From an uncultured Methylocystaceae bacterium (GTDB taxonomy: Bacteria; Pseudomonadota; Alphaproteobacteria; Rhizobiales; Beijerinckiaceae): DNA of 40,033 nucleotides. The notes under the pieces were generated by a model. The model was not told the DNA's origin. It searched no databases and saw nothing but the letters and a program-made list of their open reading frames with translations. The position numbers and the translations under genes are program-made. Of the stretch, positions 9,315-16,570 are shown piece by piece. How positions within the stretch are numbered: the first letter of the stretch is position 1; every line of letters begins with the position of its first letter. The stretch lies in contig CAIQCB010000026.1 of NCBI GenBank assembly GCA_903870245.1, forward strand, positions 1 through 40,033, written 5' to 3'.

Positions 9315-9938
9315 ATGATCGCCGACCGCTTTCGCACCTTGCTGATCGCCATGCTAGCCGCTGCGGCGACTGTGGCGCTGACGGCGACCGTGCAAGCCGC
9401 GACCCCGAAAGCTACTTTCGCGGCGGTCGGCGACGAAACCGCGATCCCTTATGGCTGGGTCGATTTCTGCGGCCGCCAGCCCCAGGAATGCGAGCAAGAG
9501 GCCTTGCCCGCAGAAGACCTCATTCTTACGCCGAAGGTCTGGAAGCTTTTGCGCGCGATCACCAAACGTGTGAACGCAGCCATCGAGCCGGTCTCAAACC
9601 TCGATCACTGGGGCACGCTCGCCGATCACTGGGACTATCCTGTTGACGGCAAGGGCGATTGCAAAATCTACGCGCTCGAAAAGCGCCGTCAGCTCATTGC
9701 GGCCGGCGTGCCACGGCAGGCGTTGTTGATGACCATCGTTCGCGACCACGAAAATATGGGCCACGCCATCCTTACTGTACGCACTGATAAGGGCGACTTT
9801 ATTCTCGACAATCTGACTGACGCAGTTCGTCCATGGGCCGAGACCGGATACCGGTTCGTTAAACGCCAGTCGCAGGAAGATCCAAACGTATGGCTCTCGA
9901 TCGCGCCAACCGACGCCGACCGGATCGGCGCGCGTTAG
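9315..9938 (+). CDS. Transglutaminase-like cysteine proteinase (BTLCP/DUF920 family)
   Basis: 207 residues. I chose the ATG at 9315 because GGGGAAG lies just before it and it gives a clean signal peptide (to about 29, VQA-ATPKA). A longer frame would begin at 9246. The catalytic triad of the BTLCP family is visible: C116 in GDCKIYA, H150 in NMGHAIL and D165 in FILDNLTD. Relatives are periplasmic, and some (LapG-like) cleave surface adhesins, but there is no lapD-like gene beside it. It stands alone between two intergenic regions. Confidence 0.88.
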   Translation: MIADRFRTLLIAMLAAAATVALTATVQAATPKATFAAVGDETAIPYGWVDFCGRQPQECEQEALPAEDLILTPKVWKLLRAITKRVNAAIEPVSNLDHWGTLADHWDYPVDGKGDCKIYALEKRRQLIAAGVPRQALLMTIVRDHENMGHAILTVRTDKGDFILDNLTDAVRPWAETGYRFVKRQSQEDPNVWLSIAPTDADRIGAR

Positions 9939-10099
9939 AGCGGGGAAGATCCGCCTGTGGCGGCCGACGGGTCGCATTAATAGTGATAAAAATACGACAC
10001 AGCAGGGAATATTTACGCCAGGCGCCTTAGCGCCCGATAGATTTAGTTTTCTTTAAGGGAAAAAACCCCAAAAGTCTTTTATCAAGTTGCAGGTGTGTC

Positions 10100-10300
10100 A
10101 TGAGCAAATTTCGTAATGGAGAGTTTTATCGCGTCGGACGTCTTGTTCCGCCACGCATCCCGAACATTCTGCTGATCGCTGTGATCGAAATTATCGCGCT
10201 CGCCTATGCGGCGTCGGTATTGGCGAGCGCGATCGGCGTTTCAAATGATCATATCGCCGAATATCATTACGAGAGCCCGGCGAAAATCATCCGTCGATAA
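10100..10300 (+). CDS. Small single-pass membrane protein
   Basis: 66 residues with one strong hydrophobic segment at about 22-45 flanked by basic and acidic ends. The ribosome binding site is weak. The stop lies 6 bp before the Sel1-repeat gene, so the two probably form a small operon. I do not recognise the family. Confidence 0.6.
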   Translation: MSKFRNGEFYRVGRLVPPRIPNILLIAVIEIIALAYAASVLASAIGVSNDHIAEYHYESPAKIIRR

Positions 10301-10306
10301 GCTCCG

Positions 10307-10741
10307 ATGTCTGGAATGCGCGAGGACAAGGCGCGTCTCTGGCGTCTGCGGCTTTCTTCTTTATCCGGCGATCCAGCAGCCCTTTACGATCTTGCCTGCG
10401 CCTGCGAACTTGGAATCGGACAAGCGCCCGACGCCAACGCCGCCACACGCTGGCATCGTCGAGCCGCGATCAAAGGAGAGGCCCGCAGCATGGCGGCGCT
10501 GGGCCAACGCTACGCCACGGGACAGACCCTGGCCCGCGATCCCGTCGAGGGGCTTGCCTGGCTGTCGCTGGCCGTCGACTGTTGCGCCATCGATGTGCTG
10601 CGGCGGGTCTTCGCCTGGCAACGCGACGACCTCGCCGGGAGCATGAGTCCCTGCGAGCGGGAGGACGCCAGCGCGCGGGCGCATGAACTGGCTCAGGCCA
10701 TACGCCGACGAGGTTTGCTTCCGCTCCGACGGAGAACATAA
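10307..10741 (+). CDS. Sel1-like repeat protein
   Basis: 144 residues. Two or three Sel1-like (SLR) units are visible: DPAALYDLACACELGIGQAP with DANAATRWHRRAA, then ARSMAALGQRYATGQTLARD with PVEGLAWLSLAV. These are helical repeats used for protein contacts. There is no signal peptide, so the protein is probably cytoplasmic. It is short for the family, which often has many more repeats. Confidence 0.75.
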   Translation: MSGMREDKARLWRLRLSSLSGDPAALYDLACACELGIGQAPDANAATRWHRRAAIKGEARSMAALGQRYATGQTLARDPVEGLAWLSLAVDCCAIDVLRRVFAWQRDDLAGSMSPCEREDASARAHELAQAIRRRGLLPLRRRT

Positions 10742-10800
10742 AAAGGCTCGGCGCGGGAGCCTCCCTGTCCACTGGGTATTTCCGAAAGGGATCATGGCTC

Positions 10801-10829
10801 TGGACAAGACCGCCGGCGCTTTCTATAAG
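10801..10829 (+). promoter_or_regulatory. Promoter of tRNA-Phe
   Basis: TGGACA (10801-10806) and TATAAG (10824-10829) are separated by exactly 17 nt. Each matches the sigma-70-type consensus at five of six positions. The tRNA starts 18 nt after the -10 box. Confidence 0.7.
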
Positions 10830-10847
10830 CCCTCACCGCCTTGGCGG

Positions 10848-10923
10848 GCCCAGGTAGCTCAGTTGGTAGAGCATGCGACTGAAAATCGCAGTGTCGGTGG
10901 TTCGATCCCGCCCCTGGGCACCA
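10848..10923 (+). tRNA. tRNA-Phe (GAA)
   Basis: 76 nt including the encoded CCA. Acceptor stem GCCCAGG/CCTGGGC, D arm GCTC-AGTTGGTA-GAGC, anticodon stem TGCGA/TCGCA with loop CTGAAAA (anticodon GAA), and T arm GGTGG-TTCGATC-CCGCC. All stems pair. Its 3' end is the likely attachment site of the island that follows. Confidence 0.97.
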
Positions 10924-10943
10924 TCCCAAAATCCGAAATACTA

Positions 10944-10974
10944 CGATAAAGCACAATAATTCATTAGTTTATCG
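10944..10974. repeat. Inverted repeat next to the tRNA end
   Basis: CGATAAA (10944-10950) and TTTATCG (10968-10974) form a perfect 7-bp inverted repeat with an AT-rich 17-nt centre, 20 bp after the tRNA. It could be a terminator for the tRNA transcript or a binding site near the attachment site. A tandem 11-nt repeat (CCCTTGCTG plus two bases) at 11037-11058 lies between it and the integrase gene and might be an integrase arm site. Confidence 0.4.
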
Positions 10975-11122
10975 AGCCATATCGTTTTCGGAACTACGAC
11001 ACCGTCCTACAAAATATCCGGCGACTTCCGTTCCAGCCCTTGCTGAACCCTTGCTGGAATTGCCTGCTACCCTTAAATTTCGGTCATCGAAAAGCACTAG
11101 CATTGAATGCGAAAGCTTAACC

Positions 11123-12421
11123 ATGCGTGATCGAATTACGAAACGCGTTGTCGAGGGCGTCCAGCCTGGCCTACGTGATGTTTTTCTTTGGGACAGCGAT
11201 ATCCCTGGCTTTGGTTGCAAGGTCACGCCGAAGGGCAAGCGCATTTACGTTCTGCAATATAGCCGCAACGGAAAAGACCACAGGGTCACAATAGGTCGTC
11301 ACGGCATTGAATTGACCGCCGAGATGGCTCGTAATGAGGCGTACCGCCTGCGCGGTAGCATTGCATCTGGAGAAAACCCCGCTCTAGAGAGAAAAAGAGA
11401 GCAATCTCAACCCACGATCACAGAACTCGGGGAGCGTTACATCCGAGATTATGCGTGTCCACACAAAAAGCCATCTGGCTTGGCCCAGGACCGTCGAAAT
11501 CTTGACAACCACATCAAGCCACTGATGGGATCTCTCAAGGTTTCAGAAGTGGAACGTCAGGATATTTCCCGTGTCATGCGCGAAGTGGCCGTTGGCAAAA
11601 CTGCAAGGGATGAGAAAACGAAACATCAAGGTCGCCGGATCGTGCGAGGTGGAGAAATCGTCGCTAACCGTGTGCAAGCATTACTATCTAAAATGTTTGA
11701 ATTGGCTGAAGAATGGCAATATCGCCCGATAAATTCAAATCCATGTAGGGGCGTGAAACGATTTTCAGAAAATAAAATTGAAAGATACCTGTCATCCATG
11801 GAGTTTTCACGCCTTGGTCACGCTCTCGCTGCTGCTGAAGACGGGCGCATGGTCCTCGAAACCACCCCCCAGTCACCAACTCCTCGTAAACGGGGAGGGC
11901 AAAGGAAAACAGGACCGCGTTTTGAAAATAGATACACAGTAGCTGCAATTCGGCTGCTTATTTTTACAGGATGCCGGCTCGGAGAGATATTGAAATTAAA
12001 ATGGTCACAAATCGATTTTGAAAGGCGGATGTTAATAATCCCAGACAGCAAGACTGGCGCCAAAACTGTCTATCTTTCAGAGGATGCTGTTAATGTGATT
12101 AAGTCCATCTCCCCCGTGGAGGGTAATTCGCACGTCTTTCCCGGCAAAAACCCCGGGGAGCACATCCAAACAATAAGAAAACCATGGGAAAACATTTGCA
12201 AGGCAGCAGGCGTCGACAACCTGAGACTGCACGATTTAAGACACAGTTTTGCAAGTGTGGGCGCAGCAAGTGGTCTAAGCTTGCCTATGATCGGCGCATT
12301 ACTGGGCCATTCGCAACCTAATACGACTGCACGCTATGCTCACTTGGCGGCATCACCTTTGCATCAAGCAGCCGATACAATTGGCAATCAAATCTCTAAA
12401 TCCATGAACCAAAACCAGTAG
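11123..12421 (+). CDS. Site-specific tyrosine recombinase (DUF4102-type integrase)
   Basis: 432 residues from the ATG at 11123, where the family's N-terminal DUF4102 domain starts (LWDSDIPGFGCKVTPKGKRI, typical of P4-like integrases). A longer frame from 11051 adds 24 unlikely residues. Next comes a SAM-like core-binding domain (about 97-205), then the catalytic domain with R285 (FTGCRLGE), K310, H370xxR373 (LHDLRHSFAS), H396 (LLGHSQ) and the nucleophile Y405 (ARYAHLA). All catalytic residues are present, so it should be active. It reads in the same direction as the adjacent tRNA. A 30-residue insert (about 236-268) before the arginine is rich in R/K/P. Confidence 0.94.
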   Translation: MRDRITKRVVEGVQPGLRDVFLWDSDIPGFGCKVTPKGKRIYVLQYSRNGKDHRVTIGRHGIELTAEMARNEAYRLRGSIASGENPALERKREQSQPTITELGERYIRDYACPHKKPSGLAQDRRNLDNHIKPLMGSLKVSEVERQDISRVMREVAVGKTARDEKTKHQGRRIVRGGEIVANRVQALLSKMFELAEEWQYRPINSNPCRGVKRFSENKIERYLSSMEFSRLGHALAAAEDGRMVLETTPQSPTPRKRGGQRKTGPRFENRYTVAAIRLLIFTGCRLGEILKLKWSQIDFERRMLIIPDSKTGAKTVYLSEDAVNVIKSISPVEGNSHVFPGKNPGEHIQTIRKPWENICKAAGVDNLRLHDLRHSFASVGAASGLSLPMIGALLGHSQPNTTARYAHLAASPLHQAADTIGNQISKSMNQNQ

Positions 12422-12520
12422 ACCTTTGATGCACCAGATGTCGATGGGATCATCGCAGCGATGCTGCTTCTTAAAATCTTTTTATGGTGAATGCTTGCCC
12501 TATCTATTGGATATCAAAGG

Positions 12521-12546
12521 CCCCGGCCGGATGGCCGGGGCTTTTT
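12521..12546. terminator. Bidirectional Rho-independent terminator
   Basis: CCCCGGCC-GGAT-GGCCGGGG followed by CTTTTT, with AAAG on the left side, so it works on both strands. It ends the integrase transcript from the left and the DUF736 transcript from the right; the DUF736 stop codon is only 8 bp away. Confidence 0.85.
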
Positions 12547-12553
12547 GGCGTCT

Positions 12554-12880
12554 TTAGTCAACCCGTCGGCCATTGGGACGGGACCAAATCAGCGAGTAAC
12601 CCTCCCCGTCCTCGTCATCGAAGAGGTTGGCGTAGATCGGGGCGTTGAAGCTCGGATCGTCCAGCTTCAGGCCCAGATACTCGCGGCCCTCGTTGGAGCG
12701 TTTGGACCAGGCGGCGCCGATTTCCGCGCGGCCGACCAGCACGCGATGGCTGGGGGCGTTCTCGCCGGAGGCGCGCAGGTCGGGGATGATGCGCACGCCT
12801 TTCGCCTGAACGCTGAGGGTGACGATGTCGCCGGTAAACTCGTTCGAACCGGACTTTTTGAAGCTGCCGATGGTCGCCAT
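12554..12880 (-). CDS. DUF736 family protein
   Basis: 108 residues from the ATG at 12880, preceded by a GGAG ribosome binding site on the minus strand (ATGGAGATTTCAAC). It begins MATIGSFKKSGSNEFTGDI, the hallmark of DUF736. The rest is a predicted beta-rich fold (VRIIPDLRASGENAPSHRVL, EIGAAWSKRSNEGREYLGLK). The family is almost confined to plasmids and integrative elements of alphaproteobacteria, and no function is known. It is the last backbone gene before the integrase. Confidence 0.92.
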   Translation of the reverse strand: MATIGSFKKSGSNEFTGDIVTLSVQAKGVRIIPDLRASGENAPSHRVLVGRAEIGAAWSKRSNEGREYLGLKLDDPSFNAPIYANLFDDEDGEGYSLIWSRPNGRRVD

Positions 12881-13318
12881 GTTGAAATCTCCATTTTCCG
12901 TTTCGAGCCCGCACCATGCGGCCTCGATGGCGATCAACCGGCCGGAGGCGACCGACGACGCATCGCTGGCGACCGCAGCAAAGCGGAGGATGGCTCCGGC
13001 GCGGTTTTCTTGTCTCGCGAGGAACGGGTGAAACCCGGGGGAAGAAAATTGCGACGCGCCGTTGCGGCTCAGACGGTCGAGACGTTAGCCGTCCTTCGGC
13101 CAGATCAGGCCATAGAAGAGGTCGTCTGGAGCGCTCGGCGACGGATTGACTGTGGAGATGACTGGCGGCCCTTCGGCGCTTCAAATGGAAAACTCGTTGG
13201 AGAACCGGCAACGTCTTTCCCTGATTTCAGGTTGAGCTTGCCGATCCCTCCCGCCGCGTTTCGGCGGCCGAGACCCATGACCGACGCCAGACGGCTTTCG
13301 AGAGACAATCAGCGCTGG
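12881..13318. other. Gene-free stretch upstream of DUF736
   Basis: 438 bp without a convincing gene. It contains the stem-in-stem element at 13000-13053 (listed separately), a small CCGCA-TGG-TGCGG hairpin 33 nt before DUF736, and at 13085-13180 on the minus strand a short open frame with good codon usage but no start, ending in a DDLFYGLIWPKDG peptide, which may be the tail of a decayed gene. Open frames on the other strand are not supported by ribosome binding sites. Confidence 0.5.
13000..13053 (-). other. Stem-in-stem structured element, copy B
   Basis: Outer stem of 12 pairs: 13000-13011 with 13042-13053 (10 Watson-Crick, 2 G-U on the plus strand). Inner hairpin CGGGT-GAA-ACCCG at 13025-13037. 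The 5' strand of the internal loop contains TCGCGA and GGAA. The same layout with different arm sequences occurs at 17617-17679 (copy A), and the flanking AGCGGAGGATGGC is shared. It lies in the presumed 5' leader of DUF736, so it is assigned to the minus strand, but the pairing holds on either strand. Confidence 0.5.
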
Positions 13319-13894
13319 CTATCTTCGCGACAATGACGCCTGCCGAGTGGCGGAAGCCGACGATATCCTGCGAATAGACGTCGCCGCTGCAACCCCGACG
13401 ATGACGACAGCGGTGTCGCTACAGGTTTCGGTTACATCGTCCCTGTCGGAGTGGCGATCTGGACCCAGAAGTCTCGGCCCCGACGGGAGCGTTGATATTT
13501 CAACAAACTGACGAAACGCTGTGACGCCGATCACTGTGGCGGCCATGATCGAGAAAGCGATCTGCAATGATGCAGAGGGTGTGATGTGTTTCACGATCCC
13601 GTGCATGACATGATAGCCGGCGATGACTGCCGGCATGACGAAGAGCGTCATGATCGATAAACGCGCCCATGTTGGACGGACAATGATCACAAGAAATCGA
13701 CCGGCGCAAAGCATCAGCGCCGCGCCAATCGACCCGACGATGATTGCCTCCGGCAAACTCGCGCCGGCCTGACTTGCCCACCCGCCCACAAAGAAGCCAG
13801 TGAAGAGCGGCGTGGCGAAGACGGCCAGAATGCAGGCCAACCACAAGAAAGAGCCGATAACGGCGATGCATAGAAGGATCGTGCTCAGCAACAT
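13319..13894 (-). CDS. Four-pass membrane protein of the island backbone
   Basis: 191 residues from the ATG at 13894; a longer frame to 13963 would add a very basic stretch and has no ribosome binding site. Hydrophobic segments at about 2-28, 36-58, 64-85 and 98-122. The C-terminal 60 residues are polar and Ser/Ala-rich. I do not recognise the family. It lies in the backbone group between a 55-residue protein and DUF736, all on the minus strand. Confidence 0.65.
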   Translation of the reverse strand: MLLSTILLCIAVIGSFLWLACILAVFATPLFTGFFVGGWASQAGASLPEAIIVGSIGAALMLCAGRFLVIIVRPTWARLSIMTLFVMPAVIAGYHVMHGIVKHITPSASLQIAFSIMAATVIGVTAFRQFVEISTLPSGPRLLGPDRHSDRDDVTETCSDTAVVIVGVAAATSIRRISSASATRQASLSRR

Positions 13895-14035
13895 GGCGGT
13901 GGTCTCCGTTCGAATTCTCCGACGGTTGCGCCTCCACCACCGCCACGGCGCAAAAATCAGCATAACAAAAAAGATAAGAGACGGAGGCGGAAACCAAAAA
14001 GATTTCCGCCGTCGCTGCGAATGTCTTCGCTCTGT

Positions 14036-14203
14036 CTAACGGGCGAAGGGATCGATTTCGCAGAGGATTTCCGTTTCATCGCCGTCATATTCCGAGGCGG
14101 GGATCACCGAGAGCGTGCCGTCTCCGGCGCGAAAGATAACAATGGCGGCCATGAGCGAGATGGCGAGGCTGAAGGCGAAGGCGTGAGCGTCGTTGAAGGA
14201 CAT
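14036..14203 (-). CDS. Small membrane-associated protein
   Basis: 55 residues from the ATG at 14203, chosen because AGGAG sits 8 nt upstream on the minus strand. The sequence is MSFNDAHAFAFSLAISLMAA followed by VIFRAGDGT and an acidic C-terminus (DGDETEILCEID). One hydrophobic segment is at about 7-25. I do not recognise the family. The gap to the next backbone gene (13894) is about 140 bp. Confidence 0.65.
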   Translation of the reverse strand: MSFNDAHAFAFSLAISLMAAIVIFRAGDGTLSVIPASEYDGDETEILCEIDPFAR

Positions 14204-14235
14204 CGATCCGGCTCCTGTGCGAAGCGGAGGACCAT

Positions 14236-14376
14236 CCCCCGCTGACAGGCGCCCGATGTGTCTGGTCGTGGGCTGCAATCACCGCGCAGGCGTAGCCGAA
14301 GCGGCGGCGCGCTTGCGTCGTCCGACCCTTTACGGGTTGATGGCGTCAGGCCCGCGGCTGGACCAGGGAAATGCGC
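14236..14376. repeat. Direct repeat, copy 1 (left of the toxin-antitoxin genes)
   Basis: About 140 bp almost identical to 15206-15346 and in the same orientation. The last ~80 bp are identical; the first ~60 bp carry a handful of substitutions and one 1-nt gap. Both copies contain the small open frame listed separately. The two copies bracket the toxin-antitoxin pair. Confidence 0.9.
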
Positions 14377-14381
14377 AGTAA
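14256..14381 (+). CDS. Possible 41-residue protein in repeat copy 1
   Basis: It starts MCLVVGCNHRAGVAEAAARL and ends SGPRLDQGNAQ. The second repeat copy keeps the frame open for 52 residues. Between copies there are six substitutions inside the frame (three silent, three at second codon positions) and no gap, while a 1-nt gap lies just before the ATG. That leans towards coding, but there is no ribosome binding site. It may instead be a non-coding repeat that happens to stay open. Confidence 0.3.
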   Translation: MCLVVGCNHRAGVAEAAARLRRPTLYGLMASGPRLDQGNAQ

Positions 14382-14456
14382 AGCAGGGGGATATGTCTGA
14401 ACCGGGAGAATTGAGCCGGATCGTCCTGCGGCGCTCTTAACGACGCAGACAGTCGG

Positions 14457-14879
14457 TTAGCCGACCGCCTTCCAGGGATCGATGACGTTTAGTCTGGCGG
14501 CCTTGAAAGCGTTTGTATCACGGGACGCCACCGCAAAGCCGTGCGTTGAGGCAATCGCGGCGATGTAGCCGTCCGGCGTCGGAAAACCTTTGCCTGCAGC
14601 CCGAGCCTTGACGGCAAGCTCAGCGTATCGCCGGGCCGCTTGCGTATCGAATGGCAGAATGCGGGACTCGAACAACTCGATTACGCCATCGAGCGCCAGC
14701 GCCAGCCTGTCCTTTCGCTTGCCCTTCGGCAATGCGCCGATGCCGAACATCAGTTCAGCGATGCTGACGCTGGTGATAAAAAGCGTATCCGCCGCCTGCG
14801 CGTCGAGCCATTCTACAACCGGGCGATAGGGTTCGGGCTTCATCGCCTCGGACAGTACATTGGTGTCGAGCAAGATCAC
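14457..14879 (-). CDS. vapC: VapC/FitB-type PIN-domain toxin
   Basis: 140 residues. The PIN ribonuclease acidic residues are in place: D5 (MILLDTNVLSE), E42 (SIAELMFGIG), D103 (PTPDGYIAA) and D121 (SRDTNAF). The pattern fits the FitB branch, whose members cleave RNA, often tRNA. The start overlaps the stop of the antitoxin gene by 4 nt, so the toxin is translated only after its antitoxin. It probably stabilises the island. Confidence 0.9.
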   Translation of the reverse strand: MILLDTNVLSEAMKPEPYRPVVEWLDAQAADTLFITSVSIAELMFGIGALPKGKRKDRLALALDGVIELFESRILPFDTQAARRYAELAVKARAAGKGFPTPDGYIAAIASTHGFAVASRDTNAFKAARLNVIDPWKAVG

Positions 14880-15148
14880 TCGATACGCATCGGCTGGGCG
14901 GGGCGACTGTCGCGGGCGCGTTCGAGCGCCTCGACATCGGCATTTGTGAGCCCGATCCTCCGCCCAATTTCCGAAAGCGCCGTGCCGAGCCGCAGCCGTC
15001 CTTCGGGACGGACTGCGGCCTCCAGAATTGCGCGCATTTCGGCTTCTGCGCTGCGATTATGCTGCGCCGCGCGCGCCTTCAGGGCGCGATGCGTTTCCTC
15101 GGAGAGTTTGCGAATGGTGATGGCCGGCAATTTTGGGATCTCGGTCAA
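14876..15148 (-). CDS. FitA-like ribbon-helix-helix antitoxin
   Basis: 90 residues. The N-terminus (LPAITIRKLSEETHRALKAR, then AAQHNRSAEAEMRAILEAAV) is the ribbon-helix-helix DNA-binding part of FitA/Arc-type antitoxins. The C-terminal half (from about 50) should wrap the toxin. It precedes the PIN toxin gene with a 4-nt overlap. Two palindromes just upstream are its likely operator, giving autoregulation. Confidence 0.88.
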   Translation of the reverse strand: MTEIPKLPAITIRKLSEETHRALKARAAQHNRSAEAEMRAILEAAVRPEGRLRLGTALSEIGRRIGLTNADVEALERARDSRPAQPMRIE

Positions 15149-15158
15149 TTCGACAAGA

Positions 15159-15188
15159 TTGATATCAAAATATCGAATTTGATATCAA
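15159..15188 (-). promoter_or_regulatory. Twin palindromic operator of the toxin-antitoxin pair
   Basis: The perfect palindrome TTGATATCAA occurs at 15159-15168 and again at 15179-15188. The centres are 20 bp apart, i.e. about two helical turns on the same DNA face. They lie 11 bp upstream of the antitoxin start. Ribbon-helix-helix antitoxins usually bind such paired short palindromes cooperatively. Confidence 0.75.
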
Positions 15189-15205
15189 AATGCAAGGGTA
15201 ACGAG

Positions 15206-15346
15206 CCCCCCGCTGTCAGGCCCCGATGTATCTGGCCGTAGGCTGCAATCACCGCGCTGGAGCAGCCGAAGCGGCGGCGCGCTTGCGTCGTCCGACCCTT
15301 TACGGGTTGATGGCGTCAGGCCCGCGGCTGGACCAGGGAAATGCGC
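15206..15346. repeat. Direct repeat, copy 2 (right of the toxin-antitoxin genes)
   Basis: Second copy of the ~140-bp repeat at 14236-14376. It begins 18 bp after the operator palindromes and ends before the Lit-like gene. Confidence 0.9.
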
Positions 15347-15384
15347 TTATGAAGCGGGGGTGCTTCGGAAATAGGATTCGTTAG
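15226..15384 (+). CDS. Possible 52-residue protein in repeat copy 2
   Basis: It starts MYLAVGCNHRAGAAEAAARL and shares residues through GPRLDQGNA with copy 1, then runs 12 residues further into unique sequence. No ribosome binding site is visible. See the copy 1 entry for the coding argument. Confidence 0.3.
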   Translation: MYLAVGCNHRAGAAEAAARLRRPTLYGLMASGPRLDQGNALMKRGCFGNRIR

Positions 15385-15504
15385 GCTTGGAATGAATCCG
15401 CCATTTGCCATAGTTCTGACGAATGACCCTTTCGGTTCAGAAAGGACATGCGCAATATCGCCGCGAAGTTCAGCGCCGGCGCACGTGAGAAGACGGAGCT
15501 TAAC

Positions 15505-16437
15505 ATGGATGTTTCAGACGCCGTTGATAGCTTGTTCGCAGGCGCGGTTCCTGAACGTATCGAAGAACTCAGGGGACTTTGGGGCGAGCATGCGGACCGC
15601 GTACGACTGCTCGCGGTCGATCGCTTCCTCATCCAGATGGGCTTCGGTTCGGTTCAAATCAGCGAGTTGGCGCTCCGCCAGATATGGATCACCGGATACG
15701 CGGCTTGGCGTGCAGTGAACGCCTACAACGTCCCACTTGCGCTAGCATCGTTGACAATGTCGTCGGCTGATCGAGGCGAATGGCGGCGGATTTATGCAGA
15801 TGTGGCCGCGCGAGAAGATGAGTTTGCGGAATTATTCGGAGCGATCCGTGGCATCGCAGAGGCTGCCAAGTTCGGGAACATCGACACTTTTCCTTGGCCG
15901 GCGGGGGTGCCGAATCCAGAGTATGGACTAAAAATTACCGATCCGGGCCTTAAGGGTGCATTCGACCTAGTGTGCATGGCAGGAGCATATGTTTTCGCTC
16001 ACGAGGTTCGCCATTATATTTACGAGGCCCAGAACAACTCGCCGCAACATTTGCTAGAAGAAGAGACGGAATGCGACCGATGGGCACTCGCGCTCATGCT
16101 GGATCGGGCCAGCGATTATGCAGTTGACAACGGATGGAAGCCGGACTTGGTTCGCGCCAAGCGAATTCTCGGCGTTATCATTGCTCAACTCGCCATTCTT
16201 GCAATTACGCCGCGCACCTCCTGGGATCACTCGGATGGACACCCCCCTGTCTGCAACCGAATTCGTAGCGTTCTCGATGCGGCGACCGATCCGGTGCCAA
16301 CGTGGTTTTGGACGACGATAGCCTCGATGCTGCTTGGCTTTGCCAGCCAATCCGGCGTGCTAGTTGAGACGATCCCAGTGACATCTGATATGCGCGAACT
16401 CGCCTATACCTTGTGTGATCGACTTCAGTCGGCATGA
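15505..16437 (+). CDS. Lit-like phage-exclusion metalloprotease (peptidase U49 family)
   Basis: 310 residues from the ATG at 15505, which has GGAG 6 nt upstream. An earlier ATG at 15448 has its AGGA too close. The zinc-protease motif HEVRH is at 166-170 (FAHEVRHYIYE), with an acidic EEETECDRWA at about 185-194 that could supply the third ligand. This fits peptidase U49, whose E. coli member Lit cleaves elongation factor Tu when a T4 late peptide is present and so aborts infection. The gene is on the plus strand, opposite to its neighbours, and is less GC-rich at wobble sites, consistent with separate acquisition. The assignment rests on the motif and general layout. Confidence 0.72.
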   Translation: MDVSDAVDSLFAGAVPERIEELRGLWGEHADRVRLLAVDRFLIQMGFGSVQISELALRQIWITGYAAWRAVNAYNVPLALASLTMSSADRGEWRRIYADVAAREDEFAELFGAIRGIAEAAKFGNIDTFPWPAGVPNPEYGLKITDPGLKGAFDLVCMAGAYVFAHEVRHYIYEAQNNSPQHLLEEETECDRWALALMLDRASDYAVDNGWKPDLVRAKRILGVIIAQLAILAITPRTSWDHSDGHPPVCNRIRSVLDAATDPVPTWFWTTIASMLLGFASQSGVLVETIPVTSDMRELAYTLCDRLQSA

Positions 16438-16570
16438 GTAATGGGTTGCTTTGTAGGTGGATGGGCATCGTCTTTGGTCACTTCGAACGGCGGCCTTGCT
16501 CATAACCGGCCAATAGCAGCACCGTTGATGAACGGCCTAGGTTGGTGGTCAGCAGGCGGCGTTGCAGCGC

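Noticed and set aside
13085-13180. Minus-strand open frame ending in DDLFYGLIWPKDG
   Set aside because: Codon usage looks genuine, but it has no start and is cut by an in-frame stop after 31 codons upstream. At most it is the tail of a decayed gene, and I cannot show that without relatives.
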